A program made the position numbers and the translations under genes. Below, one piece after another: positions 8,274-17,806 of a DNA stretch of 64,000 bases. This DNA is from JBBQFI01 sp038321775. Its GTDB lineage: Bacteria; Verrucomicrobiota; Verrucomicrobiia; Chthoniobacterales; UBA10450. The notes beneath the pieces are model-generated. The model did no database searches, was not told where the DNA came from, and saw only the letters and a list, made by a program, of their open reading frames with translations. Position 1 is the stretch's first letter. The number at the start of each line of letters is the position of its first letter. Location of the stretch: the NCBI GenBank assembly GCA_038321775.1, contig JBBQFI010000001.1, positions 1 to 64,000 of the forward strand. The letters are read 5' to 3'.

Positions 8274-11200
8274 CTACTTAATCGACGTGTGTGACGAGGA
8301 AGCTTGGGGCCCTAATGCCGTGCCGGATTGCGACTTAACCAGCGAAACATCCGAGCTATTGATTACACCGTTAACCGTAACGTCATCACGAGTAGCTCCT
8401 ACAGTGCCGCTCGCTCCTTTGGTCTCGCTAACGTCGGAGCTATTTACCGATCCATTACCAGTCGTATCCCCGATTAAGATGCTCATGGGCACGGTAACAT
8501 CTCCGGCATTGGCGCCTTGGTGCACGTCGAAAAGGGTAAGGCCGATCGTCTGCGCGTTCGCAATGTTTGTTAGCGAGACGGTGACTGTGGCTCCGTTGAC
8601 GCTCACAACGCCGCCATTCGAAGCGCCATTTACTCCCACGGCGCCAGTTCCCGAAGTTACATCAGCTTGAAAATTGCCGTTCACTGTTACTGCACTGGCG
8701 AAATTGATAACAACCTGATAGTCGCCGGTATCGCCACCGGAGCGACACTCTACTCCCGGCGTCCCGGCAAGCGGCAGGTTAATATCCAAGGTCCCGGCGC
8801 TGCCGTGCACTTTCCGGGAGACAGCACTTTGGATTGGCGGCGGCGATGTGCCTCCGCTGCCTATTATAATCCGCACATCCTTTTCGTTAGTCTGACCTTT
8901 CGTATCCGTTACACGCATGCCCACGATGTGGGAACCGTAGGTGAACTGCGTCGTATCAAACAACATGTGCGCTCCACCATAGTGAAAATGATTTTCATTA
9001 TTCACATCGGTATAACGCAACACGCTATCAACAAAGAACTCCGCTTTGACGGTGCTCACATCATCTACGCCATCGCCGAAGAACTCGGCGTGGGTGCCGG
9101 AAACCACTTCGCCTTCAGCTGGCCGTGTAAGAAGGGCAATTGGCGGCATATCGACATTTACCACGATTGTAAATGACTGAGATGCGTTCGGGAGAACACC
9201 ATTCGAAGCCTGAATCGCAACAGGGAAACTCCCGGTATTGGTAGGTGTCCAGTTAATAATCCCGGTCGCGGAATCAATACTCATTCCGGCGGGAGCGGTC
9301 GTTAGGGCAAAAGCTACGGTGGGGTTGCCGTTGGCATTTGCATCGTAGGTGTAGGCTGCATCCTGCACGCCGGTTAATATCGGATTGCTCGTGAATGCCG
9401 GCGCCAGCGGATCGTTGTCGATCGCTGTGACAGCGACGGTCCGCGAGGGCTGGCCCGCCATCGAAACCGTGATGGTGGCAGTGTCGTTCGTGTTATCAGC
9501 GTCTTCGGCCGCCGCAATGGTGACCGTTTGTGGAGTGGCATAATTGGCGGTTGTAAACGTAAGCGCGGCGCCGCTACTTACGCCAATATCGCTATCGCCA
9601 GCTGTGCGCGCGACTGAAACCGCGACGTCGGTCGCCGGCATGCTAGCGAGTCTAACCGTAAAGGTATTAAATCCGCCCTCGTTCAGAGTAAGGCTCGAAG
9701 TCGAAACCACAAGCTGAGGATCGTCGTTATCGACACCGTTCACGTTCAGGTCATAGGTCGCGATGCCGGGGGCCAGGACGCGGAATGTTGCGCCATCGTT
9801 ATCGACATCGGAATCCTCGGCCGCGCTAATAGTTACCAACTGAGGTACGTAGTAGTTAGAAGGCGTGAAAGTGAGAGTTGCTCCGCTGCTGATGCTAAGA
9901 TCGGTGTCACCACTTAGCCGAGAGGTTGTTACGGTTACGTTACCGACAGGAGCATTGGCCAGGCGGACGGCAAATAGGGCTGAAGAACCCTCCATGATGT
10001 TAAAGGCGGTAGGCTGAACGATAAGATTTTGCGCGGTGCTGGTGGTGGCAAGACGTCTGATAACTCCGCTCCCAATGCCTTGGTAATACATGGCACCATC
10101 CGGTCCGGTAGCGATGTCGACTTGTCCCGAAAGATTTGTCGCGAATAAATCGACGCTCGTAATGTCGTTAGTGGCATCGAGAGTTGCTCGCGCCATCTGT
10201 CCCGAAACGTAATCACCGAAGAAAAAATTACCGCGGTAAGCGGCGGGAAAAGCGGTGCTGTCATAAAATGAGCCGCCCGAGATCGCCGCTCCGGAAGAGC
10301 CATTACCATAAGTAGTAGAAGTCGCCGTGCCTCCGCCGGATGTCGCGTCCGCACCAGCCTGAACGAAGCGAAAGACCTGTTGACTAACGTCCTCGGAAAC
10401 GTAAAAGGCGCCGTTGAAACTCGAATCCGAAGCGCCTGCAATCACGACCCGGCCGCCGCGGCGGAAGGGATGCACGTGTGGGTCCGTGTTTGTCGTTGTA
10501 ACTGTGACAACACCGCTAGAACGAGCGAGTCCGTTTGCCGCGCTGGAAATGGTGAGCCCGGTCGGCGGCGCCGTCGTATAGGCAATCGCAGGAATAATGA
10601 AAGTGGCAGGCTGATTATTCTCCCAATCGTCATAGCCACCGTGCTCACCGCGGTGCACAATGAAAACTTGTTCGTAACCGGGCCCGTTAGGCGTCTGGCC
10701 GGTGGGCGTACTTCCGACAACGTTTAACCATAACAATCCGGTTCCCGGTTGAAAGGTAAGAGTGAACGGATTGCGAAAACCGCGTCCCCAGATGTAGTCA
10801 TTGTTCGGTCCTGCTCCGTCGAAGAATGGATTGTCATTCGGGACAGAACCGTCGCGATTGGCGCGCCCGACTTTCGCGCAAAGCGACATGAGATCGGTGC
10901 CGACCCCGGTCTTGTTGCCATTGTCTCCGATTGACCAATACAGTTTTCCATCCGCGCCGAAACCTATTCCGCCGCCATCGTGATTCTGACCGAGAGTAGG
11001 CAGGCCGGAGACAATCACGGTTCTGCTAGTTCCGACGTTCGCGCTATCGGTGTAGCGGATGATCTGCTGTTCGTTCGACGATTTAGTGAGGAAAAAGTAG
11101 ACGTAATGATTGGAAAGGTAGCCAGAATCGAAAGCAACTCCGAGCAAACCGCACTCGCTGTTCGTGTAAACTGTTTCGGTGATGAACGGCGTTCCGAGAA

Positions 11201-11438
11201 GCGTTCCACTAGGTGTGCCAGCCTGGAATCCGTGCTGCACAATGTAACAGGCGCCGCCTTTCTGAGTAACAAAGAGTCGACCCGATCCATCGGGCGCCCA
11301 AGCTATGCCTGTGGTCTGATTTAAGGTTGCGCTTGAGAGGAAAATCGTCTCGGAAAAATTGACCGGGTCCACCAGCGTCGCGAACGTATTAGCGACGGAG
11401 AAGAACGCCGCCAATAGGATACAATCAAGTGTTCGCAT
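8274..11438 (-). CDS. Secreted PQQ-type sugar dehydrogenase with beta repeats and dockerin-like tail
   Basis: 1054 aa from ATG at 11438; an open frame seven codons longer would overlap gdhA. A signal peptide (residues 1-20, CILLAAFFSVANTFA) is followed by a glucose/sorbosone dehydrogenase six-bladed propeller to about residue 460 (GIAWAPDGSGRLFVTQ, QNHDGGGIGFGADGKLYWSIGDNG, WGRGFRNPF). Then come two similar Calx-beta-like units (each with SGxxLTFTxxNY and a following VTIxAAED), an Ig-like putative domain, a further Ig-like domain and a C-terminal NSSDV dockerin-like pair. Such enzymes oxidise sugar alcohols or aldoses outside the cytoplasm. No cohesin partner is seen here. It carries the only exact CCTAACGA 8-mer of the left 22 kb. 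Confidence 0.85.
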   Translation of the reverse strand: MRTLDCILLAAFFSVANTFATLVDPVNFSETIFLSSATLNQTTGIAWAPDGSGRLFVTQKGGACYIVQHGFQAGTPSGTLLGTPFITETVYTNSECGLLGVAFDSGYLSNHYVYFFLTKSSNEQQIIRYTDSANVGTSRTVIVSGLPTLGQNHDGGGIGFGADGKLYWSIGDNGNKTGVGTDLMSLCAKVGRANRDGSVPNDNPFFDGAGPNNDYIWGRGFRNPFTLTFQPGTGLLWLNVVGSTPTGQTPNGPGYEQVFIVHRGEHGGYDDWENNQPATFIIPAIAYTTAPPTGLTISSAANGLARSSGVVTVTTTNTDPHVHPFRRGGRVVIAGASDSSFNGAFYVSEDVSQQVFRFVQAGADATSGGGTATSTTYGNGSSGAAISGGSFYDSTAFPAAYRGNFFFGDYVSGQMARATLDATNDITSVDLFATNLSGQVDIATGPDGAMYYQGIGSGVIRRLATTSTAQNLIVQPTAFNIMEGSSALFAVRLANAPVGNVTVTTSRLSGDTDLSISSGATLTFTPSNYYVPQLVTISAAEDSDVDNDGATFRVLAPGIATYDLNVNGVDNDDPQLVVSTSSLTLNEGGFNTFTVRLASMPATDVAVSVARTAGDSDIGVSSGAALTFTTANYATPQTVTIAAAEDADNTNDTATITVSMAGQPSRTVAVTAIDNDPLAPAFTSNPILTGVQDAAYTYDANANGNPTVAFALTTAPAGMSIDSATGIINWTPTNTGSFPVAIQASNGVLPNASQSFTIVVNVDMPPIALLTRPAEGEVVSGTHAEFFGDGVDDVSTVKAEFFVDSVLRYTDVNNENHFHYGGAHMLFDTTQFTYGSHIVGMRVTDTKGQTNEKDVRIIIGSGGTSPPPIQSAVSRKVHGSAGTLDINLPLAGTPGVECRSGGDTGDYQVVINFASAVTVNGNFQADVTSGTGAVGVNGASNGGVVSVNGATVTVSLTNIANAQTIGLTLFDVHQGANAGDVTVPMSILIGDTTGNGSVNSSDVSETKGASGTVGATRDDVTVNGVINSSDVSLVKSQSGTALGPQASSSHTSIK

Positions 11439-11448
11439 ATCTTTCAAA

Positions 11449-12786
11449 CTACACCACACCTTGATCGAGCATTGCGTCAGCTACTTTAACGAAGCCCGCG
11501 ATATTTGCACCGACAACAAGATTCCCTGGATGACCATACTCCGCTGCTGTCTCCCATGCGTTCTTATGTATCGTCGTCATGATCTGGCGTAATCGTTGAT
11601 CGACCTCTTCACTGGGCCACGGAAGGCGCATCGAGTTTTGACACATCTCCAATCCTGAAGTGGCGACTCCGCCGGCATTAGCCGCCTTGCCAGGGCCATA
11701 AAGTATTTTTTTGGCCAGAAACATATCGACGCCTGCCGGTGCCGTCGGCATATTGGCAGCTTCAGAAACCAAATAGCACCCGTTATCCAGAAGCTTCCTC
11801 GCATCGTCTTTGCTGATTTCGTTATGAGTTGCGCATGGAAAGGCGCAATCGCATGCAATGCTCCAAGGCCGTTGCCCCTGGACATATTTCGCTTTGAAGT
11901 GTGCGGCGTACTCCTTGATTCGATGGCGGCGCACATTCTTAAGATGCATGACCCATGAAAGCTTATCCGGAGTAATGCCATGTTTGTCGTAGATGAATCC
12001 GCCCGAATCGGACATAGTCACAACTTTGGCGCCGACCTGGTTTAATTTTTCGACCGTGTATTGCGCAGCGTTTCCGGAACCGGACACGGTGCAGATTTTG
12101 CCTTCAAGAGTTTGACCGCGAGTCTTCAGCATCTCTTGCGCAAAGTAGACCGCGCCATAACCAGTCGCTTGCGGTCGAATGAGCGAGCCGCCCCAGTTGA
12201 GCGATTTGCCGGTCAACACGCCGGTGAATTCGTTAGCAAGACGTTTGTATTGGCCAAACAAAAAACCAATCTCGCGACCACCGACTCCAATATCGCCGGC
12301 CGGAACATCGGTGTCGGGTCCGACATGGCGGAAGAGCTCGGTCATGAAAGACTGGCAAAAACTCATCACTTCATTGTCCGATTTCCCTTTGGGATCGAAG
12401 TCCGCGCCGCCTTTGCCACCGCCCATCGGCAACGTTGTTAACGAGTTCTTGAACACTTGTTCGAAAGCGAGAAATTTCAAGATGCTTGCGTTCACCGTCG
12501 GGTGAAAACGCAGGCCGCCTTTGTAAGGTCCGATCGCGCTGTTCATCTGCACGCGGAAGCCGCGGTTTACCTGAATGCCGCCTTTGTTATCGATCCACGG
12601 AACTCGAAATTGAATCAGGCGCTCCGGTTCGACAATGCGCTCCAGGATTTTACCGTCGCGATACTTTTTGTTTCGCTGCACGACCGGTTCGATCGACTCA
12701 ATGACTTCGGTTACGGCCTGGAGGAATTCCGGCTCATGCGGGTTTCGTTTATGAACGATGTCGAGAATTTCCTGAACGAGATCCAT
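11449..12786 (-). CDS. gdhA: NADP-type glutamate dehydrogenase
   Basis: 445 aa, the usual length of hexameric bacterial enzymes. It reductively aminates 2-oxoglutarate to glutamate. The substrate region PMGGGKGGADFDPKGKSD with the catalytic Lys, the DVPAGDIGVGGREIGFLFGQY segment and the dinucleotide-binding VSGSGNAAQY are all present. The neighbouring glnA-glnB pair about 6 kb away makes this stretch rich in ammonia-assimilation genes. It is divergent from the NUDIX gene, with the shared 168-bp gap holding both promoters. Confidence 0.96.
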   Translation of the reverse strand: MDLVQEILDIVHKRNPHEPEFLQAVTEVIESIEPVVQRNKKYRDGKILERIVEPERLIQFRVPWIDNKGGIQVNRGFRVQMNSAIGPYKGGLRFHPTVNASILKFLAFEQVFKNSLTTLPMGGGKGGADFDPKGKSDNEVMSFCQSFMTELFRHVGPDTDVPAGDIGVGGREIGFLFGQYKRLANEFTGVLTGKSLNWGGSLIRPQATGYGAVYFAQEMLKTRGQTLEGKICTVSGSGNAAQYTVEKLNQVGAKVVTMSDSGGFIYDKHGITPDKLSWVMHLKNVRRHRIKEYAAHFKAKYVQGQRPWSIACDCAFPCATHNEISKDDARKLLDNGCYLVSEAANMPTAPAGVDMFLAKKILYGPGKAANAGGVATSGLEMCQNSMRLPWPSEEVDQRLRQIMTTIHKNAWETAAEYGHPGNLVVGANIAGFVKVADAMLDQGVV

Positions 12787-12954
12787 AGAATGTTAACCCC
12801 CTGATTTACGAAAAGTTGGAAATGCTCGCCTCTTGATAGCGAGTTCATTTCCAACCAAGGGAAGAGCCTCTCCGACTTCGGTTGAAATTACAAGAAAATC
12901 ACGCTTGGCTTTGATCGCCTCGACAGGGCGCCGCGTCTGCAGCAATTTTCGGCG

Positions 12955-13440
12955 ATGCGATCGAAGATAAGCGCCGGCTTGCTGATGTTTCGAAAGAACG
13001 GGGCCACGGTGGAAATTTTGCTCGTTCATCCGGGTGGACCGTACTTTCAGAAGAAGGATGACGGAGCCTGGAGCATTCCCAAGGGCGAAGCAGGTGACGG
13101 CGAAGATTTACTCACCCGGGCAAGGATCGAGTTTAAAGAAGAACTTGGATTCGTTCCGTCTGACAGCACCATCGAATTAGGAACCGTTAAGCAAAAAGGG
13201 GGCAAAACGGTGCACGCCTGGGCCTTTGAAGGTGATTTACCGCGCGACTTCGAACTGAAATCAAACACCTTCGATCTAGAGTGGCCTCCGCGTTCCGGTA
13301 AGATGCAAACTTTTCCGGAAGCGGACAAGGCAGCTTTCTTTCCCGTCGATGAAGCAAAGCGGAAGATGAACATCGCGCAGGTATTCTTCCTCGACCGGTT
13401 AGTCACTATTCTTGAACAAACCGAACGCGATAGCTCATAA
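12955..13440 (+). CDS. NUDIX hydrolase
   Basis: 161 aa. The NUDIX box runs GEAGDGEDLLTRARIEFKEELGF at about residues 45-67 and fits GX5EX7REUXEEXGU in most positions, with Phe-Lys instead of the usual Arg-Glu step. WSIPKGE precedes it. This type cleaves nucleoside diphosphates linked to another group; the N-terminal KISAGLLMFRK and the closing DRL are typical of a small housekeeping subgroup. Its TAA overlaps the ATG of the next gene by one base, so the two are translationally coupled. Confidence 0.88.
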   Translation: MRSKISAGLLMFRKNGATVEILLVHPGGPYFQKKDDGAWSIPKGEAGDGEDLLTRARIEFKEELGFVPSDSTIELGTVKQKGGKTVHAWAFEGDLPRDFELKSNTFDLEWPPRSGKMQTFPEADKAAFFPVDEAKRKMNIAQVFFLDRLVTILEQTERDSS

Positions 13441-14036
13441 TGAAACCGTTGTTTATTTTCGTGCCCGGCGCCGGTGCCTCTTCTTCCCATCCTTGGATGC
13501 AAAAATGGAAAGCACAATTGAGCAAACTTGGACGGGTCGAGACCTTTGATTACGATTATATGCGTGAAGGTCGAAGGCGGCCTGATTCGCTTCCATTGCT
13601 GATAGCGGCACACCGGCAGGCTTTTGTTCAAGCCCAACAGCAAGCCGACGGACCGACTATTCTTATCGGCAAGAGCATGGGCGGGCGGATCGGCTGTCAC
13701 GTAGCTTTGGAAGAAAAAGTAAGCGGCGTGGTGTGTCTTAGTTATCCGCTATGCGGAGGTGGTGACCCATCGAAGCTTCGCGATCGTGTTCTGCGCGACT
13801 TGCGCACACCGATCCTGTTTGTGCAAGGCACGCGCGATTCGCTTTGTCCCTTGGAACTTCTCGATCAGGTGCGGGCCGATATGTTAGCGCCTAACAAGCT
13901 CCACATTGTTGAAGGAGGAGATCATTCGTTATTAGTTTCGAAGCGACAACTAACAACTGTTGGTGAAACGCAAGAAGATGTAGACCGCCGAATCGCTGCG
14001 GCTATCGACGAATTTGTCTCAGTTACTTCAAGCTAG
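13440..14036 (+). CDS. Alpha/beta hydrolase of the TEX30/KANL3-like type
   Basis: 198 aa. FVPGAGASSSHPWM forms the oxyanion region, GKSMGGRIG at about residues 78-86 carries the nucleophile Ser, RDSLCP has the likely acid and GGDHSLL the catalytic His. This layout matches the small hydrolases related to TEX30, whose substrates are unknown. The one-base overlap with the NUDIX gene indicates one operon. Its 3' end overlaps the convergent methyltransferase by 14 bp. Confidence 0.82.
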   Translation: MKPLFIFVPGAGASSSHPWMQKWKAQLSKLGRVETFDYDYMREGRRRPDSLPLLIAAHRQAFVQAQQQADGPTILIGKSMGGRIGCHVALEEKVSGVVCLSYPLCGGGDPSKLRDRVLRDLRTPILFVQGTRDSLCPLELLDQVRADMLAPNKLHIVEGGDHSLLVSKRQLTTVGETQEDVDRRIAAAIDEFVSVTSS

Positions 14037-14757
14037 CGACAATTCGTCGTCCCATAAGCTTGCTTCTTTTTTCTTTACCAAAACGCTCTTCTTCGTGAAA
14101 CACTCGTTGAACTAGTTCCGCCGCAACCGTGGTCTCTGGGAGAACAGGGATAAGGTAACGATACAAGTAGGGCAGGACGTTCGTTTCATTGATAATGAAA
14201 TGCTTCGCTACTGCATCGCTTATTGCGGTGAAAGAATGTAAATTGTGGTCGTGACTGTTTTGCCACACCTGCATCGGGTCAGCGCTCGATAAGAGGTTAG
14301 TTACTAATTGGTCTTTGACTGGCAGGACAAACGGCCGGGCTTGATTGCGAATAAATTCAACGAACCAGTGCACGGTAGCGGAATCGGTCTCGCCAAAGGC
14401 GAAGTCTTCAATCAATAACTTCCCTGGCGGATCTAGAAGTGCTTTTGCTTTCTCGACCGCTCCATTCAGTGGATCGATGTGATGCAGCGATCGCGTGAAG
14501 GTAATCGCATCAAAAGGCCCACTATCGTACTCCGGCCATGAGGCTACTGATGCGCGGACGCCGAGCTTCTGCGCTTTCGCCACGCGCTCGGGCTCTGCAT
14601 CCAATGCTGTCACATCAAAGCCCTGGTGGGAAAGCTCAGCTGCGACTTCGCCATCTCCGCTGCCAACTTCGAGAAGACTCGCTCCTGCGGGAAGGTGAGT
14701 GATAAGGAAGTTTACTGTCTCGCGAGTCGCCACATCGATGGGGTTTTGCGCAGCCAT
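14023..14757 (-). CDS. Class I SAM-dependent methyltransferase
   Basis: 244 aa from ATG at 14757. This start was chosen because the frame upstream runs through the preceding gene, and the ATG overlaps that gene's TAA by one base. The SAM loop LLEVGSGDGEVAAEL is followed by the acidic strand VTALDAEPERV and by FDAITFTRSLHHIDPL, a canonical type 11 arrangement. The C-terminal 90 residues hold conserved His and Phe clusters but no recognisable substrate motif. Substrate unknown; it is coupled to the methyltransferase-like gene upstream. Confidence 0.85.
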   Translation of the reverse strand: MAAQNPIDVATRETVNFLITHLPAGASLLEVGSGDGEVAAELSHQGFDVTALDAEPERVAKAQKLGVRASVASWPEYDSGPFDAITFTRSLHHIDPLNGAVEKAKALLDPPGKLLIEDFAFGETDSATVHWFVEFIRNQARPFVLPVKDQLVTNLLSSADPMQVWQNSHDHNLHSFTAISDAVAKHFIINETNVLPYLYRYLIPVLPETTVAAELVQRVFHEEERFGKEKRSKLMGRRIVASLK

Positions 14758-15506
14758 TAACTGTGGCGAGAGAGTTTTCCAAAAAGCTTTTTCGCCTTGG
14801 CTGGTGCAAGCGACGCCGCGCGCGATAAAACAATTTTGGCCAATAGTACACGATAAGGTCCCGGGAGATTTGCGGGCAAACAGGCGAAAGTTGTTGGACG
14901 TTCGGCATCGCCAATCGAGTCGAGCGAACCGTATCGACGAAGAAACTCCGGATGATCGCTGAAGAATGCGGTCGGCCAATGGCGATCAAGGAACCGGCGC
15001 CACGGTGTGCCGGCACCAAAATCATGCATGAAAACAACGCTCGGTTTACGCGTCTGTAAGAGATGCAATGCGAGTTTAAGTGCGCGAAATTCTTTCGGGC
15101 CATCGATTAACACGGGATCGTTAGCTTCTAGAAGCTTAGGTAAAACTTCGCGGGAATCGCCAAAGAGACATTCCACATTTGGATAGGGAGCAAGTTTCTT
15201 TAGTGCGATTGCTGCGCGTGGAGAAGTTGCTTCAAATTCAACGCTCGCGATTCGCGCATTCGGGAAGCAATGCGTTAGCATCAGTGTTGCGCCTCCCAAG
15301 TCTCGGCCCGATTCAAGAATCCGTCGTGGATTTAGCGGCCGCACGACGCAGTAGAAGAAAAACATCTCGCTGATGAAAATTCCCGGACCTCGTTCTTGTG
15401 CCGGCATGGCGTCGATTACGTCACGAAACTCCGGCAACAGTTGATCCGCCTTAGCGAGAACAGCATCGATACTCACTGAGTCATTGCTTTGCATTGTAAC
15501 TTGCAT
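14757..15506 (-). CDS. SAM-dependent methyltransferase-like protein
   Basis: 249 aa. A Rossmann core is seen in RRILESGRDLGGATLMLTHCF, a variant of the SAM loop, then ARIASVEFEATS and VECLFGDSREVLPKLL, and VLIDGPKEFRALKLAL. These fit the type 24 methyltransferase family that often works on sugars or cephalosporin-like substrates. The variant glycine loop (SGRDLGGA instead of GxGxG) leaves activity uncertain. First gene of a two-gene operon; divergent from the exported repeat protein across a 95-bp gap. Confidence 0.78.
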   Translation of the reverse strand: MQVTMQSNDSVSIDAVLAKADQLLPEFRDVIDAMPAQERGPGIFISEMFFFYCVVRPLNPRRILESGRDLGGATLMLTHCFPNARIASVEFEATSPRAAIALKKLAPYPNVECLFGDSREVLPKLLEANDPVLIDGPKEFRALKLALHLLQTRKPSVVFMHDFGAGTPWRRFLDRHWPTAFFSDHPEFLRRYGSLDSIGDAERPTTFACLPANLPGPYRVLLAKIVLSRAASLAPAKAKKLFGKLSRHS

Positions 15507-15601
15507 CCGCCGTCAAAATTTCAGTCTCTCAATAATCAATGATTCAGTCTTTACCTTGTCGATCAGATTTGAAAGAATAGCGACGTAAGTCACCCCATAC
15601 C

Positions 15602-17107
15602 ATGAATACTCCATTATCCCGAAGAAGCTTCGGCATTTCCATCGGACAATTCTGTTCGTTCAAGAAGGCGCCTTTGCTGTCGATTTTTCTCGCAGCAATT
15701 CAACTCAGCGTTTGGACTGCGACAGCCGCGGCATCGTTTCACTTGATGCAAATTTCGCAGATTATTGGTGGCGTGAACGGCGATACCTCCGCGCAGGCAA
15801 TCGAATTACGCATGCGTGCACCTGGGCAAAATTTTCTTTCAAATGCTCCCAAGCTAATCGTGGTGGATGCCACCGGTTCCAATCCAATAACGTTGATTAC
15901 ATTCGGGAGTGACGTGGCCGTGGGCAACGTCGGCAGCACGGTGCTGATTACCACGGCGAACTTCAAGAACCACACCACGAATCCTGCCGCTTTCCATGGC
16001 GACTTTACTTTCACCAATGCCATTCCCGCATCATACCTTGCGGCGGGCCGCCTGGTTTACGAGGATTCCGTTGGCAACATTTTGTGGTCTCTGGCATTTG
16101 GCGGAGCCAATTATACGGGCCCAACCAATGGGGAAACGACCAATGGGGTTCCTGATCCTGGAAAATTTGGATCGGCACTGCCCAAAGACACTTTGCAGGC
16201 GCTCCGTTACCAAGGCTTAGCCTCGGGCCAGAATAACAATGACGCCACCGACTACGCGTTGACTGCAGGCGCCGCAACTTTAATGAACAACGCCGGCACG
16301 ATTTATACCGTTGTCTCACAACCTTCCGTTTCTGCGCGCTTACTTAACGTTTCCGCTCGTTCGCGTGTTCAGATGGGCGACAACGTCTTGATCGGTGGCT
16401 TTATCATCAATGGGTCCGGTTCCAAGAAAGTGATCCTTCGTGGTCTCGGACCATCTCTTTCAAGCGCTGGGATCCAAGGCGTTTTGGCCAATCCCGTGTT
16501 AGAGCTACATAAGCCCGGCGGCGCCGTAGTAACTAACGACGATTGGAGAACGGCGCAGAGCGCGGAAATTGAGGCTACAGGCATACCGCCAACGAATAAC
16601 TTGGAATCAGCTATCGTAGCTACCCTTACTCCAGGCAAGTACACAGCAATCTTGCGAGGAAAAAACAACGGAAGTGGGATTGGCTTGGTAGAAGTCTACG
16701 ACCTCAATGCCGCAGCTTCTAGTCAGCTGATTAATATCAGTAGCCGCAGTTTCGTCGATACCGGCGACAATGTCTTGATTGGAGGCATTATCGTCGGTCC
16801 GACAGGATCGCTCAGCAGTAAGTTGTTGATCCGTGCAATCGGTCCGTCGCTTGCAAGTTCAGGAATATCTAATCCGCTTCTCGATCCCACCCTTGAGTTA
16901 CACAACAAGAATGGTGTCTTAATAGCTTCGAATAACGATTGGAAGAGTACGCAGCAAGCCGCAATCCAAGCCACGGGAGCGCCGCCTACTAATGATTTGG
17001 AATCCGCGATGGTAGTGAAACCCGCACTTGGTAACTACACTGCTATTGTGCGTGGCAGGAACGGTACAACCGGCGTAGCTCTGATAGAAGTTTACAATCT
17101 ACACTAG
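15602..17107 (+). CDS. Exported protein with two tandem beta repeats
   Basis: 501 aa. After a basic start there is a signal segment (LLSIFLAAIQLSVWTATAAA, about residues 25-44). Residues 45-240 form a Ser/Gly/Asn-rich beta domain. The rest is two copies of a repeat of about 130 residues, one starting LLNVSARSRVQMGDNVLIGGFI and the other LINISSRSFVDTGDNVLIGGII. Both continue with (L/I)R(G/A)(L/I)GPSL and end in LVEVYDL or LIEVYNL. Repeats of this sort are common in secreted proteins of this phylum and probably act as a cell-surface or sorting module. The function is not known. Confidence 0.8.
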   Translation: MNTPLSRRSFGISIGQFCSFKKAPLLSIFLAAIQLSVWTATAAASFHLMQISQIIGGVNGDTSAQAIELRMRAPGQNFLSNAPKLIVVDATGSNPITLITFGSDVAVGNVGSTVLITTANFKNHTTNPAAFHGDFTFTNAIPASYLAAGRLVYEDSVGNILWSLAFGGANYTGPTNGETTNGVPDPGKFGSALPKDTLQALRYQGLASGQNNNDATDYALTAGAATLMNNAGTIYTVVSQPSVSARLLNVSARSRVQMGDNVLIGGFIINGSGSKKVILRGLGPSLSSAGIQGVLANPVLELHKPGGAVVTNDDWRTAQSAEIEATGIPPTNNLESAIVATLTPGKYTAILRGKNNGSGIGLVEVYDLNAAASSQLINISSRSFVDTGDNVLIGGIIVGPTGSLSSKLLIRAIGPSLASSGISNPLLDPTLELHNKNGVLIASNNDWKSTQQAAIQATGAPPTNDLESAMVVKPALGNYTAIVRGRNGTTGVALIEVYNLH

Positions 17108-17138
17108 CCGTCGCCGCGCTCTGCTGCTCGGATGATGG

Positions 17139-17678
17139 CTACAAGTTTACGCTGATCGCAAACTGCTTGTTTATCCACGGGGGATAGCTGTCGAGTTTTC
17201 CAAAGATCGGATCGTAGTAGGCGCCGTTGTGGAAGACCGTCCAGTGGCCGCCTCCAAAGGAATTGTCCATCAAAAAGACGATGCCGTTCGAGGTCGGATT
17301 ATTTCCATGGAGTTGGACGACTTTTGGAGAGGATTGTGGCTTCAATTTATGAAGAGCCGCGATCAGCTGGCACGTATGGGTTTGGCCTTTTGTGCCCATC
17401 ACGTTAATAACGGACTTCACGTCCACACCGGTGATCATGGCGATGCTGGTTTGTCCGCACGTCGTAAATGTCGGTTGGATTAAACTGTGGAAGTCTGCGG
17501 TCCGGGCTTCGATGACGCGAGACGGTGAGTGTCGCGATTGGGCGGATGCGTCGCATAATTGCGATGTGAGAAGCAGGATCAGCCACGCGCCGAAGAGGCC
17601 TCCGAGGGTTTGGGCCCGACCCGCGCCTCGGGTGAGTGTGGAGCGAGGCGGACGAGATAATGGGCCGTTTAAAATCAC
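17139..17678 (-). CDS. Exported C39-like cysteine peptidase domain protein
   Basis: 179 aa from GTG at 17678. A hydrophobic stretch (GAWLILLLTSQLCDASAQ, about residues 30-47) looks like a secretion signal after an unusually long basic leader. The core TTCGQTSIAMI has the Gln-Cys-type nucleophile (here Cys before Gly-Gln), and GGHWTVFHNGAYYDP holds the catalytic His and Asp/Asn. This fits papain-like C39 or phytochelatin-type folds. It may cut a leader peptide or simply bind peptide. It is convergent with the repeat protein and separated by 31 bp. Confidence 0.7.
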   Translation of the reverse strand: MILNGPLSRPPRSTLTRGAGRAQTLGGLFGAWLILLLTSQLCDASAQSRHSPSRVIEARTADFHSLIQPTFTTCGQTSIAMITGVDVKSVINVMGTKGQTHTCQLIAALHKLKPQSSPKVVQLHGNNPTSNGIVFLMDNSFGGGHWTVFHNGAYYDPIFGKLDSYPPWINKQFAISVNL

Positions 17679-17806
17679 CCATCCTGTTCAAGCGATGAAG
17701 GTGCCGCGCCCTGCAGCGGACTCTGTGTAAATCGGCCAGCGGTTTTCCTTTAGACGGCCTCCATACTCGTGATCGAGTGCGGCCAAAAGGATCCGCGTCT
17801 CCGTTT

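Noticed and set aside
12793..13029. 78-aa minus-strand frame between gdhA and the NUDIX gene
   Set aside because: It overlaps the NUDIX N-terminus and shows no conserved motif; the gap is better explained as a shared promoter region.
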